The notes: generated by a model not told the origin, from the letters alone. Counted from the first letter of the stretch, positions 8,026 through 16,053 are shown. The stretch: 45,015 bases of DNA from DASTPP01 sp035762175 (GCA_035762175.1 DASTPP010000053.1:1-45015), one strand, 5' to 3'. Translations and numbers: made by a program.

Positions 8026-9365
8026 AGAGCGTCCTCATCGTCGACGACGACGCGGCCGTGGGCACCGTCCTCGGCGCGCTTTTGCGGCAGGCGGGCTTCG
8101 CGTCGCACCACGAGCGCTCGGGCGAGGCCGCGCTCGCCGCCCTCGAGCGGCGCGCCTTCGACGCCGCCATCACCGACGTGCGCATGCCGGGCATCGACGG
8201 CCTGGCGCTGCTCGCCCGCCTGCGCCGCGGCTGGCCCGAGCTGCCCGTCATCATGCTGACGGCCCACGGCACCGTCGGCCTCGCCGTCGAGGCGATGAAG
8301 GCCGGCGCCGCCGACTTCGTGCAGAAGCCCTTCGACCGCGAAGAGCTGCTCTTCGTCGTGCGCAAGGCCCTCGCGGGCGGCCGCCGCGCCGCCGAGGCCG
8401 CCCCCGAGCCGCCCGAGCCCCCGGGCGCCGCGCGCGAGCTCGTCGGCGAGGGCGAGGCGATGCGCGAGGTGCGCGCCCTCGTCGACCGCGCGGCCCGCAG
8501 CACGGCCACGGTGCTCGTGCTCGGCGAGTCGGGCACCGGCAAGGGCCTCGTCGCCCAGGCCATTCACGAGCAGAGCGCGCGCCGGGGCAAGCCCTTCGTG
8601 CGCCTGCACTGCGGCGCCCTGCCCGACGGCCTGCTCGAGAGCGAGCTCTTCGGCTACGAGAAGGGCGCCTTCACCGGCGCCGTCGGCCGCAAGCCCGGGC
8701 GCGTCGAGCTCGCCGAGGGCGGCACGCTCTTCCTCGACGAGATCGGCGACGTCACGCCCGCGATGCAGGTCAAGCTCCTGCGCGTGCTGCAAGAGCGCGA
8801 GTACGAGCGGCTCGGCGGCTCGCAGACGCTCAAGGCCGACGTGCGCTTCGTCGCCGCCACCCACCGCGATCTCGGGGCGATGGCGGCGCGGGGCGAGTTC
8901 CGCGAAGATTTGTACTACCGGCTCAACGTCATTCCTCTCACGATACCCCCGCTGCGCGCCCGCCCCGAAGACATCACCGCCCTCGCCCTCGGCTTCGCCC
9001 GCGCGCACGGCCCCGGCGTCACCCTCGCCCCCGACGCCCTCGCCCTGCTCGCCGCGCAGCGCTGGCCCGGCAACGTGCGGCAGCTGCAAAACTTCGTCGA
9101 GCGCCTCGTCGTGCTCTCCGACGGGCCCGCCATCGGGCGCGCCGACGTCGAGCGCGAGCTCGCCCGCAAGACCGGCCTCGCCCCCCCAGAGCCCGACGCG
9201 CCCGCCGGCCCCGCCCGCCTCGACGCGAGCGTGCGCGAGGCCGAAAAGCTCGCCCTCAAGAACGCCCTCGACAAGGCCGGCGGCAACCGCACCCTCGCCG
9301 CCCGCCTGCTCGGCGTCAGCCGCCGCACGCTCTACAACAAGCTCGACGAGTACGACGTGGGCTGA
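8022..9365 (+). CDS. NtrC-family sigma-54-dependent response regulator
   Basis: A 447-residue three-domain regulator. Receiver, residues 1-120: the acidic pair in VLIVDDDAAVG, phosphoacceptor Asp in ITDVRMPGIDG, Thr in MLTAHG and Lys in QKPFD. AAA+ domain, about 140-370: Walker A GESGTGKG, the sigma-54-contacting loop GAFTGA, Walker B GGTLFLDEIGD, and RLNVIPLTIPPLR. Fis-type helix-turn-helix at the end: GGNRTLAARLLGVSRRTLYN. It hydrolyses ATP to open sigma-54 promoters once phosphorylated by the kinase at 6568, with which it overlaps by 4 bp. The last ~74 bp of the gene are repeated at 10007-10080 (separate entry). Targets are not evident in the window. Confidence 0.95.
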   Translation: MKSVLIVDDDAAVGTVLGALLRQAGFASHHERSGEAALAALERRAFDAAITDVRMPGIDGLALLARLRRGWPELPVIMLTAHGTVGLAVEAMKAGAADFVQKPFDREELLFVVRKALAGGRRAAEAAPEPPEPPGAARELVGEGEAMREVRALVDRAARSTATVLVLGESGTGKGLVAQAIHEQSARRGKPFVRLHCGALPDGLLESELFGYEKGAFTGAVGRKPGRVELAEGGTLFLDEIGDVTPAMQVKLLRVLQEREYERLGGSQTLKADVRFVAATHRDLGAMAARGEFREDLYYRLNVIPLTIPPLRARPEDITALALGFARAHGPGVTLAPDALALLAAQRWPGNVRQLQNFVERLVVLSDGPAIGRADVERELARKTGLAPPEPDAPAGPARLDASVREAEKLALKNALDKAGGNRTLAARLLGVSRRTLYNKLDEYDVG

Positions 9366-9421
9366 GCGCCACCGCGCCGCCCGCCGTGCGGCCCCTCGCT
9401 CGCCCGTGGTAGGGTGCGGCG

Positions 9422-9990
9422 GTGCTGGTTCGGCTCCGCGTTCAGAATTTTCGGCTCCTCCGCGACGTCACGATCGACTTCGAAGGTGAGCTGCCCACGG
9501 TGTTCATCGGCCCGAACGGCTCGGGCAAGAGCACCGTGCTCGAGGCGCTCGACTTCTTGGGGCGGTGCTGCACCGACGGCGTGCAGGCGGCGGCGCAGCA
9601 TCGACGTTCAAGCGGGCAAGGTGCGAGCGCACCTCGCGGCGTGCCAGCCGCCGCCGGCGTCGGTCGCCGACGCGCTCTTTACGTCGACCTTTCGCAAGCC
9701 GCTACGGTGCTTGGTCGATCTCGACCGCGCCCAGCGCGACCCCCCCCGCGCTCGGCAAGAATGCCCCCGGGCTCGACGACGTGCTGCGCGATCTCGCGCG
9801 CGACGATTTGAGCGTCGTGGCCGAACGAGTCCCCGATATTGATCGGCTCGCCGACCTCATCTGGCAGCTCGCTGACCCGCCCGTCCGACCCGGCTCGTGC
9901 CCCGGCCGCGCCGTCGGCACCCTCGAGCGGGGTCTCGACCTCGAAAAAGAAGGCCCGGTCGCGGCCGAAGCGATAAAAGGCCTGCTGGCA
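9422..9990 (+). pseudogene. Decayed AAA-type ATPase (RecF/SMC-like) gene
   Basis: The first ~55 codons from the GTG at 9422 encode a clear ABC/RecF-like ATPase N-terminus: LVRLRVQNFRLLRDVTIDFE, then the Walker A GPNGSGKSTVLEALDF. After about 9590 this frame loses protein character. Coding-like sequence continues in a second frame (about 9600-9750, ...VADALFTSTFRKPLRCLVDL) and then a third (about 9755-9980, ...GLDDVLRDLARDDLSVVAE). No Walker B or signature motif follows. The parent family is usually above 350 residues, so this is a frameshifted and truncated remnant. It lies 56 bp after the NtrC gene and immediately before the duplicated NtrC tail. Confidence 0.65.
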
Positions 9991-10006
9991 CGCCCCGAGC
10001 TGACAC

Positions 10007-10080
10007 AGGCCGGCGGCAACCGCACCCTCGCCGCCCGCCTGCTCGGCGTCAGCCGCCGCCCGCTCTACACCAAGCTCGAC
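10007..10080 (+). repeat. Second copy of the NtrC helix-turn-helix coding end
   Basis: These 74 bp match 9274-9347, inside the last codons of the NtrC gene, at 72 of 74 positions (differences are A/C in the CGC(A/C)CGC stretch and in TAC(A/C)AA). Similarity continues weakly to about 10094 with one extra base. The copy encodes AGGNRTLAARLLGVSRR in a frame shared with the end of the decayed ATPase. It has no receiver or AAA+ domain, so it is a fragment, probably from a local duplication that inserted next to or into the ATPase gene. Confidence 0.8.
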
Positions 10081-10167
10081 GGAGGACGGCGTGGACGAAC
10101 GCGTGCGCCCGGACCGACGCGGCCTCGCGCACGCGCGCGGCGGCCCGGCGGGCGCGCCGCCGCGCGC

Positions 10168-10731
10168 TCAGCGAGGCTTGCGCCGGCCGGCGGCGTAGCG
10201 CGCCGCCTCGCCGGCCGGCCGCCCCCGCCCGCCCGCCCGCCCCGCGCCCCGCCCCACCGCGGCCCGCCGCCGCATCACCATCGTCTGCATCTCGCGGTTC
10301 AGCTCTTCGTTCTCGGCGCGCACGGTCTCGAGATCGGCGGCCAGGTCGGCCATCAGCGCCACCATTTCTTCTAGGCGCGCTTGCGCCGCGCAGCGAAGCT
10401 CGCGCTCGACGTTGAGCTGCTCGCGCGTCGTCAAGAGCGCCCGCGCGCTCGCCCCCTCGCCGCTCCGGGCTGCCAGGGCGGCCGCGCGCGCCAGCACCCC
10501 CGCGCTCTCGGACGGAGCCCCGCGCGCGATGACCGATGCCCGCGAGAGCAAGGCGACGAGCGTCGCATCGTCGCACGCGCGCCACCCCGCGGGCACCGGC
10601 GTTAGGCGCCGCCGCTCATGCGTGTGGGTGTTCATGAACAGCAGCCATTCGGCGCGTGTGGTGGGCTCTCGCACCTCGAAAACAAGCCAATGCGGGCTCT
10701 GATCGGTATCGGGGGAGCTGAAACGCCGCAT
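10168..10731 (-). CDS. Coiled-coil protein of unknown function
   Basis: A 187-residue protein with no family I recognise. Residues 1-60 form a mixed, aromatic-rich N-terminal part (PHWLVFEVREPTTRAEWLLF, then HTHERRRLTP). From about 100 to 165 a long heptad-like helix follows (LNVERELRCAAQARLEEMVA... then ENEELNREMQ), a strong coiled-coil candidate. The last 25 residues are very basic and Gly-rich (GRGAGRAGGRGRP), as in nucleic-acid-binding tails. The ATG at 10731 is preferred over upstream in-frame starts because the latter add codons of poor third-position G+C. A TATAGG-like -10 element with TTTGCC 16 bp upstream lies just ahead on the minus strand. Confidence 0.65.
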   Translation of the reverse strand: MRRFSSPDTDQSPHWLVFEVREPTTRAEWLLFMNTHTHERRRLTPVPAGWRACDDATLVALLSRASVIARGAPSESAGVLARAAALAARSGEGASARALLTTREQLNVERELRCAAQARLEEMVALMADLAADLETVRAENEELNREMQTMVMRRRAAVGRGAGRAGGRGRPAGEAARYAAGRRKPR

Positions 10732-10936
10732 TGCCACGCGCCTATAGTCTGGTCTCAGGACCGGCAAAGCAAGACCCATGCTCGACGCCCTCGAAGCGCT
10801 TTTTGTCGAGCTGCGCACCAAGGTCGGGCCAGGGCGCCGGGGCCGCCCGCCTCGCACCCGCCCGCGATGAGCTGCCCCCGGCGCGCTCGACCGGCCCTCG
10901 AGTTCGACCGCGGCCGCAGGCCACCGCGGCCCGAGA

Positions 10937-11947
10937 TCATCCTTTGCTGCTCGCCCCTTCGTCGACGGGTGCCTCGCCGCCGGCCCCTTCGTCGCCCGCC
11001 CCCTCGCCCGCGGGCGCCGCGCCGACCGCGCGCCGGCGGCGCGGCTTGCGCGAGGCCGTGAAGATCGACGGGTAGGTCGCGGCCACGTCTTCGACCTTAC
11101 GAAAGAGAAATCGCCCGCACGCCTGGTGCTCGTCGTACGCCATTAGCAAGAGCGCCGCCGCGCGGTGCGTGAGGTCGGCGATCCGCTCGGCCCGGCCCTC
11201 TTCGACGAGGCCCTGGGCGAAGAAGATGCGCTCGGCGACGCGCCAGGCCTCGGCCTCGTCGGACGCCCGGTAGTGCTTCGCGTCTCGCTCGATGTGGGGG
11301 CGCACGTCGTCGCGCGCGTAGAGCTCGGAGAGCGTCGCCAGATCGTTGACCAGATCGTGGTGCCCCGAGCCCTCGCGCAGGTGCGCGAGCTCGGTCGCGA
11401 TGTCAGCCCGATCGCCCAGCCAGTGCTCGAGCACGCGCATCATGCGGGCCCGCAGCTCGAACGCCGCCCGCACCTCGGCCTCGGGCACGCGCGCATCGGA
11501 CGCCTCCGCGGCGCTCAGCCGCTGGTGCCTCCGCAGGTACCAGGTGACCCGCGCGAGGCGCACCAACTCGTCGAGGAGCGCGAGATCGTACACCGCGGCC
11601 ACCTTCTCGAACGCCGCCCGCCGCTCGGGCTTCGCGTCGCGCCGCGCCACGCTGAGCACGATGGCCGCCGCGCGCCCCACGTCGATGCGCGGGGCCCCGA
11701 ACGTGCCCGGCTTGAGCGCCTCGAGCCGCCCCCGCAGCGCCTCGAAATCACGCCGCGCCTCGTCGATGCGGGCGCGCCAGTCTACTTGCCCCGCCTCGCC
11801 GGCCTCGCTCCCATTTGCCACACCCGCCTCGCCCGCCTCGCCGGCCTCGCTCCCGTCCGCCACACCCGCCTCACCGGCCTCGCCCCCGCGCGTCACACCC
11901 GCCTCGCCAGCCTCGCCCCCGCCCGCCTGCTTGTTGCCCCGAACCAT
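10937..11947 (-). CDS. Protein with EAGEAG repeats and a helical domain, unknown function
   Basis: A 336-residue protein. Residues about 8-52 are low-complexity repeats of EAGEAG separated by short spacers (VTRGG, VADGS, VANGS), encoded by imperfect tandem DNA units of 30, 33 and 42 bp (about 11795-11935). From about residue 55 to 295 the protein is mostly alpha-helical (WRARIDEARRDFEALRGRLE, LLDELVRLARVTWYLRRHQR). The ending TYPSIFTASRKPRRRR resembles a family of uncharacterised helical proteins that I recall from polyangial genomes. The Ala/Gly/Glu-rich tail is charged. The ATG at 11947 is preceded by GTGGAA and A/T-richer DNA; upstream in-frame codons look non-coding. Confidence 0.65.
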   Translation of the reverse strand: MVRGNKQAGGGEAGEAGVTRGGEAGEAGVADGSEAGEAGEAGVANGSEAGEAGQVDWRARIDEARRDFEALRGRLEALKPGTFGAPRIDVGRAAAIVLSVARRDAKPERRAAFEKVAAVYDLALLDELVRLARVTWYLRRHQRLSAAEASDARVPEAEVRAAFELRARMMRVLEHWLGDRADIATELAHLREGSGHHDLVNDLATLSELYARDDVRPHIERDAKHYRASDEAEAWRVAERIFFAQGLVEEGRAERIADLTHRAAALLLMAYDEHQACGRFLFRKVEDVAATYPSIFTASRKPRRRRAVGAAPAGEGAGDEGAGGEAPVDEGASSKG

Positions 11948-12200
11948 CTCGTTTTCCACGGCCGCACCCCTCCTCCGGGGCCCCGACCTGCGGGCGTTTT
12001 GCCCAGGTCTTACCCTCCCATCGCCCAGCGCCCCCGGCAGTTGCGTGCCTTCGACCCCGGCGGGCGATTTTCTTTCGACCGCCCCCACGCCCACATCGTC
12101 CTGGCCGTGCCCTGGCCTGCTACACAAGCGCTGCGCCGGGGCGGGCACCCTTCATGGTGGTCTCGTCGGGCGAGTAAGCCCCCACAGGAGAACAGCAGCG

Positions 12201-12578
12201 TTACTGGATCAGCGCGGGCTGCTCTCTCTCGGGATAATGAGGTTGTTGGCCCCGAGGTGGCCGACGCCTCGCGGGGTAGTAACGTTGTTGGCTTCGAGGC
12301 GCCCGACCCCCCTCGGGGCAACGAGCTTGTTGGCGCCGAGATGGTCGACCACCCTCGAAGCAGTACCTTTGTTGGCCAGAGGGGCCTCAACCCCCCCTCA
12401 AGCCAGTAGCGATGTTGCCGGGGGGGTTGTCGACCATGCCCGGGGCAACAAGCTTGTTGCCGGCGCGGCCCCAGGCGAGCCCCGAAAGCAACAAGTGTAC
12501 TGGTTCGCAGGTGGTCGACCACCTCGGGGCAACAAGCTCGTTGCGTCGGCGGGCAACCCCCCCCGGCGTCGGGTCAAG
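12201..12578. repeat. Nine-unit tandem array of 42-bp palindromic repeats
   Basis: Nine consecutive units of 42 bp (one slightly offset by a 1-bp insertion near 12410) fill the middle of the 777-bp divergent gap between 11947 and 12725. A consensus unit starts TTGTTGGC, has a central palindrome like AGGTGGTCGACCACCT (perfect at 12508-12523) and ends GGGGCAACAAGC. Unit junctions form a second palindrome, GGCAACAAGCTTGTTGCC, perfect at the junction after 12452. The two kinds of dyad alternate about 20-22 bp apart. Rest of the gap: 11948-12200 shows nothing definite, and 12579-12724 is ordinary GC-rich DNA. The array is open in several frames on both strands, but the offset and the two-strand symmetry argue against coding. 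Confidence 0.85.
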
Positions 12579-12724
12579 CTCGTCCCTTTCGAGGCAGCGT
12601 GGGCGCGTGCCTTGGGCGTCGCGGCGCTCTGCCTCGGCGGCGAGGCGGCCGCGGTCGCCGCCGAGCGCCTCGACCGAACCCCGCCGCTCGTGTGCCCTCG
12701 GGCGGCGTGGGCTATACCCACACG

Positions 12725-13738
12725 GTGATCGATCTCGCGGAGCTCGCCGCCCTCTCCGACATGGTGCCCGCCCGGTCCGCCGCCGTCGAGCGAGGGGTCG
12801 CCGACTCGGTGGCGTACCTCGGCTCCGACGAGGCGCAGCGCAGCCTCGAGAATGACCCGTACTGGCCCAAGTGGCACTCGCCGTGGTGGCACATGCTGCT
12901 GCTGCACGAGCTCGGCGAGGCGCGGCTGATCCCCCCGCGGGCGGCGGCGGCGATGGCGGCGAGGCTCGACCGGCTGCTGCACATCTTTCCTATCGAGCCG
13001 GGCGACGCGCCGGGGGCCGATTTGCACCGCGACGTCGCGTGCCACTGCGCGCTCGGTACGATGAGCTCGGTGCTCGCGGCCTGCGGGGTCGACGTCGGCC
13101 GGGCGCTGCCCTGGGTCGAGCCCTGGTTCGTGCGCTACCAGATGGCCGACGGCGGCCTGAATTGCGACCCGGACGCCTACCTCCAGGCCGGCGAGTGCCC
13201 GAGCTCGATGGTCGCCACGGTCGCGCCGCTCGAGGCGATGCTGCTCGGCGGGGCGTGGTCGGCCGAGCGGCGGGCGTTCGTCGAGCGCGCGGCGCGCTTT
13301 CTGATCGATCGCGCGCTCGTCCGCGGCTCGCCGACCGCGCACAATGCCGAAGAGCGCGGCGCCGAGGCGTCGTGGCGCGCGCTCGCCTTCCCCCGGTTTT
13401 ACTTTTATGACGTGCTGCGCGGCCTCGCGGCGCTCGTGCGCTGGGCCGAGGCGACCGGGCAGGCGCTGCCGTACGCCACGGTCTCGACCGTCGTCGAGGC
13501 CCTCGCCGAGCGGTGGCCCGACGGCGTCGTGCGCGTCGAGCGTCAGGCCTACGCCGGGCGCACGACGATCGTGCCGAGCGCCGACCGCTCGCCCAGCCCC
13601 CGCGTGCCGGCGTCGACCTTCCCGCTGCTCGAGGCGGTCAGCGTGGTCGGCGAGCCTTCTGAGGCGCTGACGCGGCAGTGGGCCGAGGCCCGCGCCGGCT
13701 TGCTCGAGCTGGCCCGCGCGGGGCGCCTCGTCGAGTAG
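12725..13738 (+). CDS. Prenyltransferase/squalene-cyclase-fold-like protein, unknown function
   Basis: A 337-residue protein from the GTG at 12725. The sequence DPYWPKWHSPWWHMLLLHEL (about residues 42-61), a following HCALGTMSSVLAACGVDV and a WFVRYQMADGGLNCD motif are typical of alpha/alpha-barrel proteins related to prenyltransferase/squalene-oxidase repeats, where QxxDGG-type turns link helices. The catalytic Asp motifs of true squalene-hopene cyclases are not seen, so I call fold family only. The start is uncertain: GTG at 12725 or ATG at 12761; neither has a strong ribosome-binding site. The stop codon lies inside the first unit of the 30-bp minisatellite. Upstream is the 42-bp palindrome array. 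Confidence 0.65.
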   Translation: MIDLAELAALSDMVPARSAAVERGVADSVAYLGSDEAQRSLENDPYWPKWHSPWWHMLLLHELGEARLIPPRAAAAMAARLDRLLHIFPIEPGDAPGADLHRDVACHCALGTMSSVLAACGVDVGRALPWVEPWFVRYQMADGGLNCDPDAYLQAGECPSSMVATVAPLEAMLLGGAWSAERRAFVERAARFLIDRALVRGSPTAHNAEERGAEASWRALAFPRFYFYDVLRGLAALVRWAEATGQALPYATVSTVVEALAERWPDGVVRVERQAYAGRTTIVPSADRSPSPRVPASTFPLLEAVSVVGEPSEALTRQWAEARAGLLELARAGRLVE

Positions 13739-13878
13739 GCGCCGGGGGCGTCGGGCCGGGGCGAGTAGGCGCCGCGGGCGTCGGGCTTGGTCGAGCAGAC
13801 GCCGGGGGCGTCGGGCCTGGTCGAGCAGGCGCCGCGGGCGTCGGGCCTGGTCGAGCAGGCGCCGCGGGCGTCGGGCCC
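13729..13878. repeat. 30-bp minisatellite, five units, spanning a stop codon
   Basis: Five adjacent 30-bp units at 13729, 13759, 13789, 13819 and 13849, with core GCGCCGCGGGCGTCGGGC. Units 4 and 5 differ only at the last base. The TAG stop of the prenyltransferase-like gene is inside unit 1 and unit 2 has the same TAG in frame, while units 3-5 read CAG there. Because 30 is a multiple of 3, each unit would add ten residues (GLVEQAPRAS type) if the stops were lost. Confidence 0.9.
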
Positions 13879-13944
13879 CCTGCGCGTCGCTGGCCGAGGC
13901 CCGGCTGAGCCCCGCCCCGCCCCCTCGTCTGGCCGAACAAGACG

Positions 13945-14832
13945 ATGGCCGGCCGGTTCAAGACTCTGGGGTCTCTGCTCTGTTTCGCCGCCCTCTTCGG
14001 GGGGGCTTGCCTGAGCCGGCAGGGGCTCGCCTCGGGGGTCGCGGTGCCCCCGGCCGTGAGTGTGCCGCCCCCGGCGTTCGAAGAGCCCCAGGCCAAGGGC
14101 AGCCCCGGGTCGGCGGGGGGCCCAGCGCTCGACGCCGGCGCCTCGACCGCCGAGGCGCAGCCAGAAGAAGAGGCGACGGCGCTGCCCCCCTGCGAGGGCA
14201 AGGCGGGGGCGAAGGCCTGGGCGACCGAGAGCCCCTTCGACGCTTACTTCAACGACGGCGCGTGCTCGCGGCTGCGGGTCGACGACCCCGAGCTGCAGGT
14301 GAGCACCGTCGTGCAGGTGCGCTCGCAGGGGGTGCTCGAGTCGCGCGGGGTCACCGTGGCCCGGCTCGTCATCGAGTCGAACGAGTCGTACCTGGCGCGC
14401 CGACTGTCGATGTACGTGCCGCGCTTCGTCTGGCGCGACGCGAAGCGGGCGGGCGAGCTCGTGATCGACGAAGACGACCGACCGAGCGACCCGAGCGTGC
14501 TCGAAGACGTCGCGCGGCGCGCCCGGCGCGGGGCGCTGCCGGCCATGAGCCTGCCGGTGGCCGAGCGGCCCTTCACCGTGCGCGGCGGGCTCTTTCGTCG
14601 CTGGGTGCGCGAGGGCGCGACGAGCCTCTTCTGCGAGGGCGAGATCAGGGGCCTGCACGCGTGGTGCGCCGACGAGTGCTCGTCGACGGTGTGCTTCGAC
14701 CCCGCGGGGGGCGTCGCGTACCTCGGGGGCGGCGCCGGGTACCCGGTGGGCGAGTTCGTCAAAGAAGGGGCCGCCCTGCCGCTCGCCCGGCTGCAAGACC
14801 CCTGGGCCGGCAAGCGGCCCAACGATCGCTGA
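13945..14832 (+). CDS. Exported protein of unknown function
   Basis: A 295-residue protein. The N-terminus (AGRFK, then LGSLLCFAALFGGACLS) is a signal peptide. The cysteine at residue 22 follows GGA, a poor but possible lipobox, so it may be a lipoprotein. A Pro/Ala/Glu-rich linker reaches about residue 80. The globular part then starts with a Cys (PPCEGKAG) and has several further Cys residues (DGACSRL, LFCEGE, AWCADECSSTVCF), compatible with disulphides in a periplasmic or surface protein. No known family recognised. It follows the minisatellite at 13878 by 66 bp and is followed by a LysR gene 65 bp downstream. Confidence 0.65.
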   Translation: MAGRFKTLGSLLCFAALFGGACLSRQGLASGVAVPPAVSVPPPAFEEPQAKGSPGSAGGPALDAGASTAEAQPEEEATALPPCEGKAGAKAWATESPFDAYFNDGACSRLRVDDPELQVSTVVQVRSQGVLESRGVTVARLVIESNESYLARRLSMYVPRFVWRDAKRAGELVIDEDDRPSDPSVLEDVARRARRGALPAMSLPVAERPFTVRGGLFRRWVREGATSLFCEGEIRGLHAWCADECSSTVCFDPAGGVAYLGGGAGYPVGEFVKEGAALPLARLQDPWAGKRPNDR

Positions 14833-14897
14833 GGCGGCCGGCGGGCGGGTCGAAGGCGCTTGACGGCGGGGGGGCCGCGGCCCTCACCCTGGCTGGC

Positions 14898-15830
14898 ATG
14901 CTCGACCCGGTCACGCTCGACCAGCTGCGCACCCTCGTCGCCGTCGTCGAAGAGGGCAGCTTCTCGGCCGCGGCCCGCAAGCTGCGGCGCGTCCAGTCGG
15001 CCGTGAGCGCGTCGATGGCGAACCTCGAGTCGCAGCTCGGCGTCCCCCTGTGGGACCGCTCGACCAAGATCCCCACGCTCACCGACGGGGGGCGGGCCGT
15101 GCTGGCGCACGCCCGTCGCGTCATCGGCGAGATGGACGCGCTGCGCGCGTTCACGTCGGGCCTGACGGGCGGCGTCGAGGCGAAGGTCTCGCTCTGCATC
15201 GACGCGCTCTTCCCCGTGCCGGCGCTCGTCGAGGCGTGCGCCGAGTTCGCCCGGACCTTCCCCGCGGTCGACCTGCGCGTGGACACCGAGACGATGTCCG
15301 CGGTGTCCGAGCGCGTGCTCGAGGGCGGCGCGACGCTCGGCGTGGTGAGCCCGCTCGGCGTGCGGCCGGGGCTCGAGCGGCGCGCGCTCGCCGCGGCCAT
15401 TCGCATGATCCCGGTCGCGGCGGCGGCGCACCCGCTCGCCGCGGTCGCGGGGCGCCTGCCGACGCCGCGCTTCGCCGAGCACGTGCAGATTGTCTTGTCC
15501 GAGCGGCACGCCGAGGGGGTGCCCGACCAGGCCGTGCTCTCGCCGCGCACCTGGCGCGTCGCCGACCTGCCGACCAAGCACGCGATGATTCGGCACGGCC
15601 TCGGCTGGGGCAACCTGCCCGAGCACCTCGCGGGCGAAGATCTGGCGCGGCGGCGCCTCGTCCGGCTGCGGCCCGAGGCGTGGGCGGACGACGAGCACAC
15701 GCTGCACTTTCACGCCGTCCGCCGCGCCGACCAGACGAACGGGCCGGCGCACCGCTGGCTGATCGAGGCGCTCGAGCGGCGCTGCGGCGGCCCGCCGGCC
15801 CGCGGGGCGAAGAAGCGGCGGGCGGGCTGA
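14898..15830 (+). CDS. LysR family transcriptional regulator
   Basis: A 310-residue LysR protein. The helix-turn-helix is at residues 5-65 (TLDQLRTLVAVVEEGSFSAA, then VQSAVSASMANLESQLGVPL). The effector-binding domain follows (VSLCIDALFPVPALVEACAE, near-terminal IRHGLGWGNLPEHL). It is upstream of, and co-oriented with, the hydrolase/XapX/amidohydrolase operon at 16054. LysR genes often regulate such neighbours, and a 21-bp palindrome lies between them. The TGA stop falls within the first unit of a 42-bp tandem repeat. The basic tail (RGAKKRRAG) comes from the repeat sequence. Confidence 0.9.
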   Translation: MLDPVTLDQLRTLVAVVEEGSFSAAARKLRRVQSAVSASMANLESQLGVPLWDRSTKIPTLTDGGRAVLAHARRVIGEMDALRAFTSGLTGGVEAKVSLCIDALFPVPALVEACAEFARTFPAVDLRVDTETMSAVSERVLEGGATLGVVSPLGVRPGLERRALAAAIRMIPVAAAAHPLAAVAGRLPTPRFAEHVQIVLSERHAEGVPDQAVLSPRTWRVADLPTKHAMIRHGLGWGNLPEHLAGEDLARRRLVRLRPEAWADDEHTLHFHAVRRADQTNGPAHRWLIEALERRCGGPPARGAKKRRAG

Positions 15831-15918
15831 GCGGCGCGAGCCCGCGGGGCGACGAGGCGGCGGGCGGGCTGAGCGGCGCCGGCCCGCGGGGCGACGAGGC
15901 GGCGGGCTGAGCGGCGCG
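15798..15918. repeat. 42-bp tandem repeat spanning the LysR stop codon
   Basis: Units at 15798-15839 and 15840-15881 are 42 bp; a third at 15882-15918 lacks a few bases. Core GCCCGCGGGGCGA and GCGGGCTGAGCGGCGC. The LysR stop TGA (15828-15830) is in unit 1, and the equivalent TGA recurs in unit 2 in the same frame. Confidence 0.85.
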
Positions 15919-15973
15919 GGCGCGGGCGCGCGGGGGCGCCGGCCGCGGGCGGGGGGGCGCCACCCATCGTCGC

Positions 15974-15994
15974 GCGTGATGATCATCATCACGC
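15974..15994. promoter_or_regulatory. 21-bp palindrome, candidate operator of the hydrolase operon
   Basis: GCGTGATGAT (15974-15983), a single C, then ATCATCACGC (15985-15994): perfect 10-bp arms, A/T-richer than the surroundings, 59 bp upstream of the first gene of the operon at 16054. Length and symmetry fit a dimeric regulator site. The LysR protein encoded just upstream is the obvious candidate but other families fit equally well. Confidence 0.55.
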
Positions 15995-16053
15995 CTTTGC
16001 CGATTGTCGGGCCCGGGCCCGGCGCCCATGTTGGTCGCACACGGAGGTGACGC

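Noticed and set aside
10778..10870. A 30-codon ORF (MLDALEALFVELRTK...)
   Set aside because: It has a helix-like start, but no ribosome-binding site, mixed third-base use and a basic low-complexity end, so it is not separable from chance.
12201..12578. CRISPR-like array
   Set aside because: There are no constant repeats separated by unique spacers: the whole 42-bp unit is repeated, units vary throughout, and no cas gene is near.
12010..12728. Repeat protein of 14-residue units encoded by the palindrome array
   Set aside because: Both strands look equally open because of the dyad symmetry, codon use is unlike real genes here, and one unit has a 1-bp insertion that shifts the consensus out of frame.
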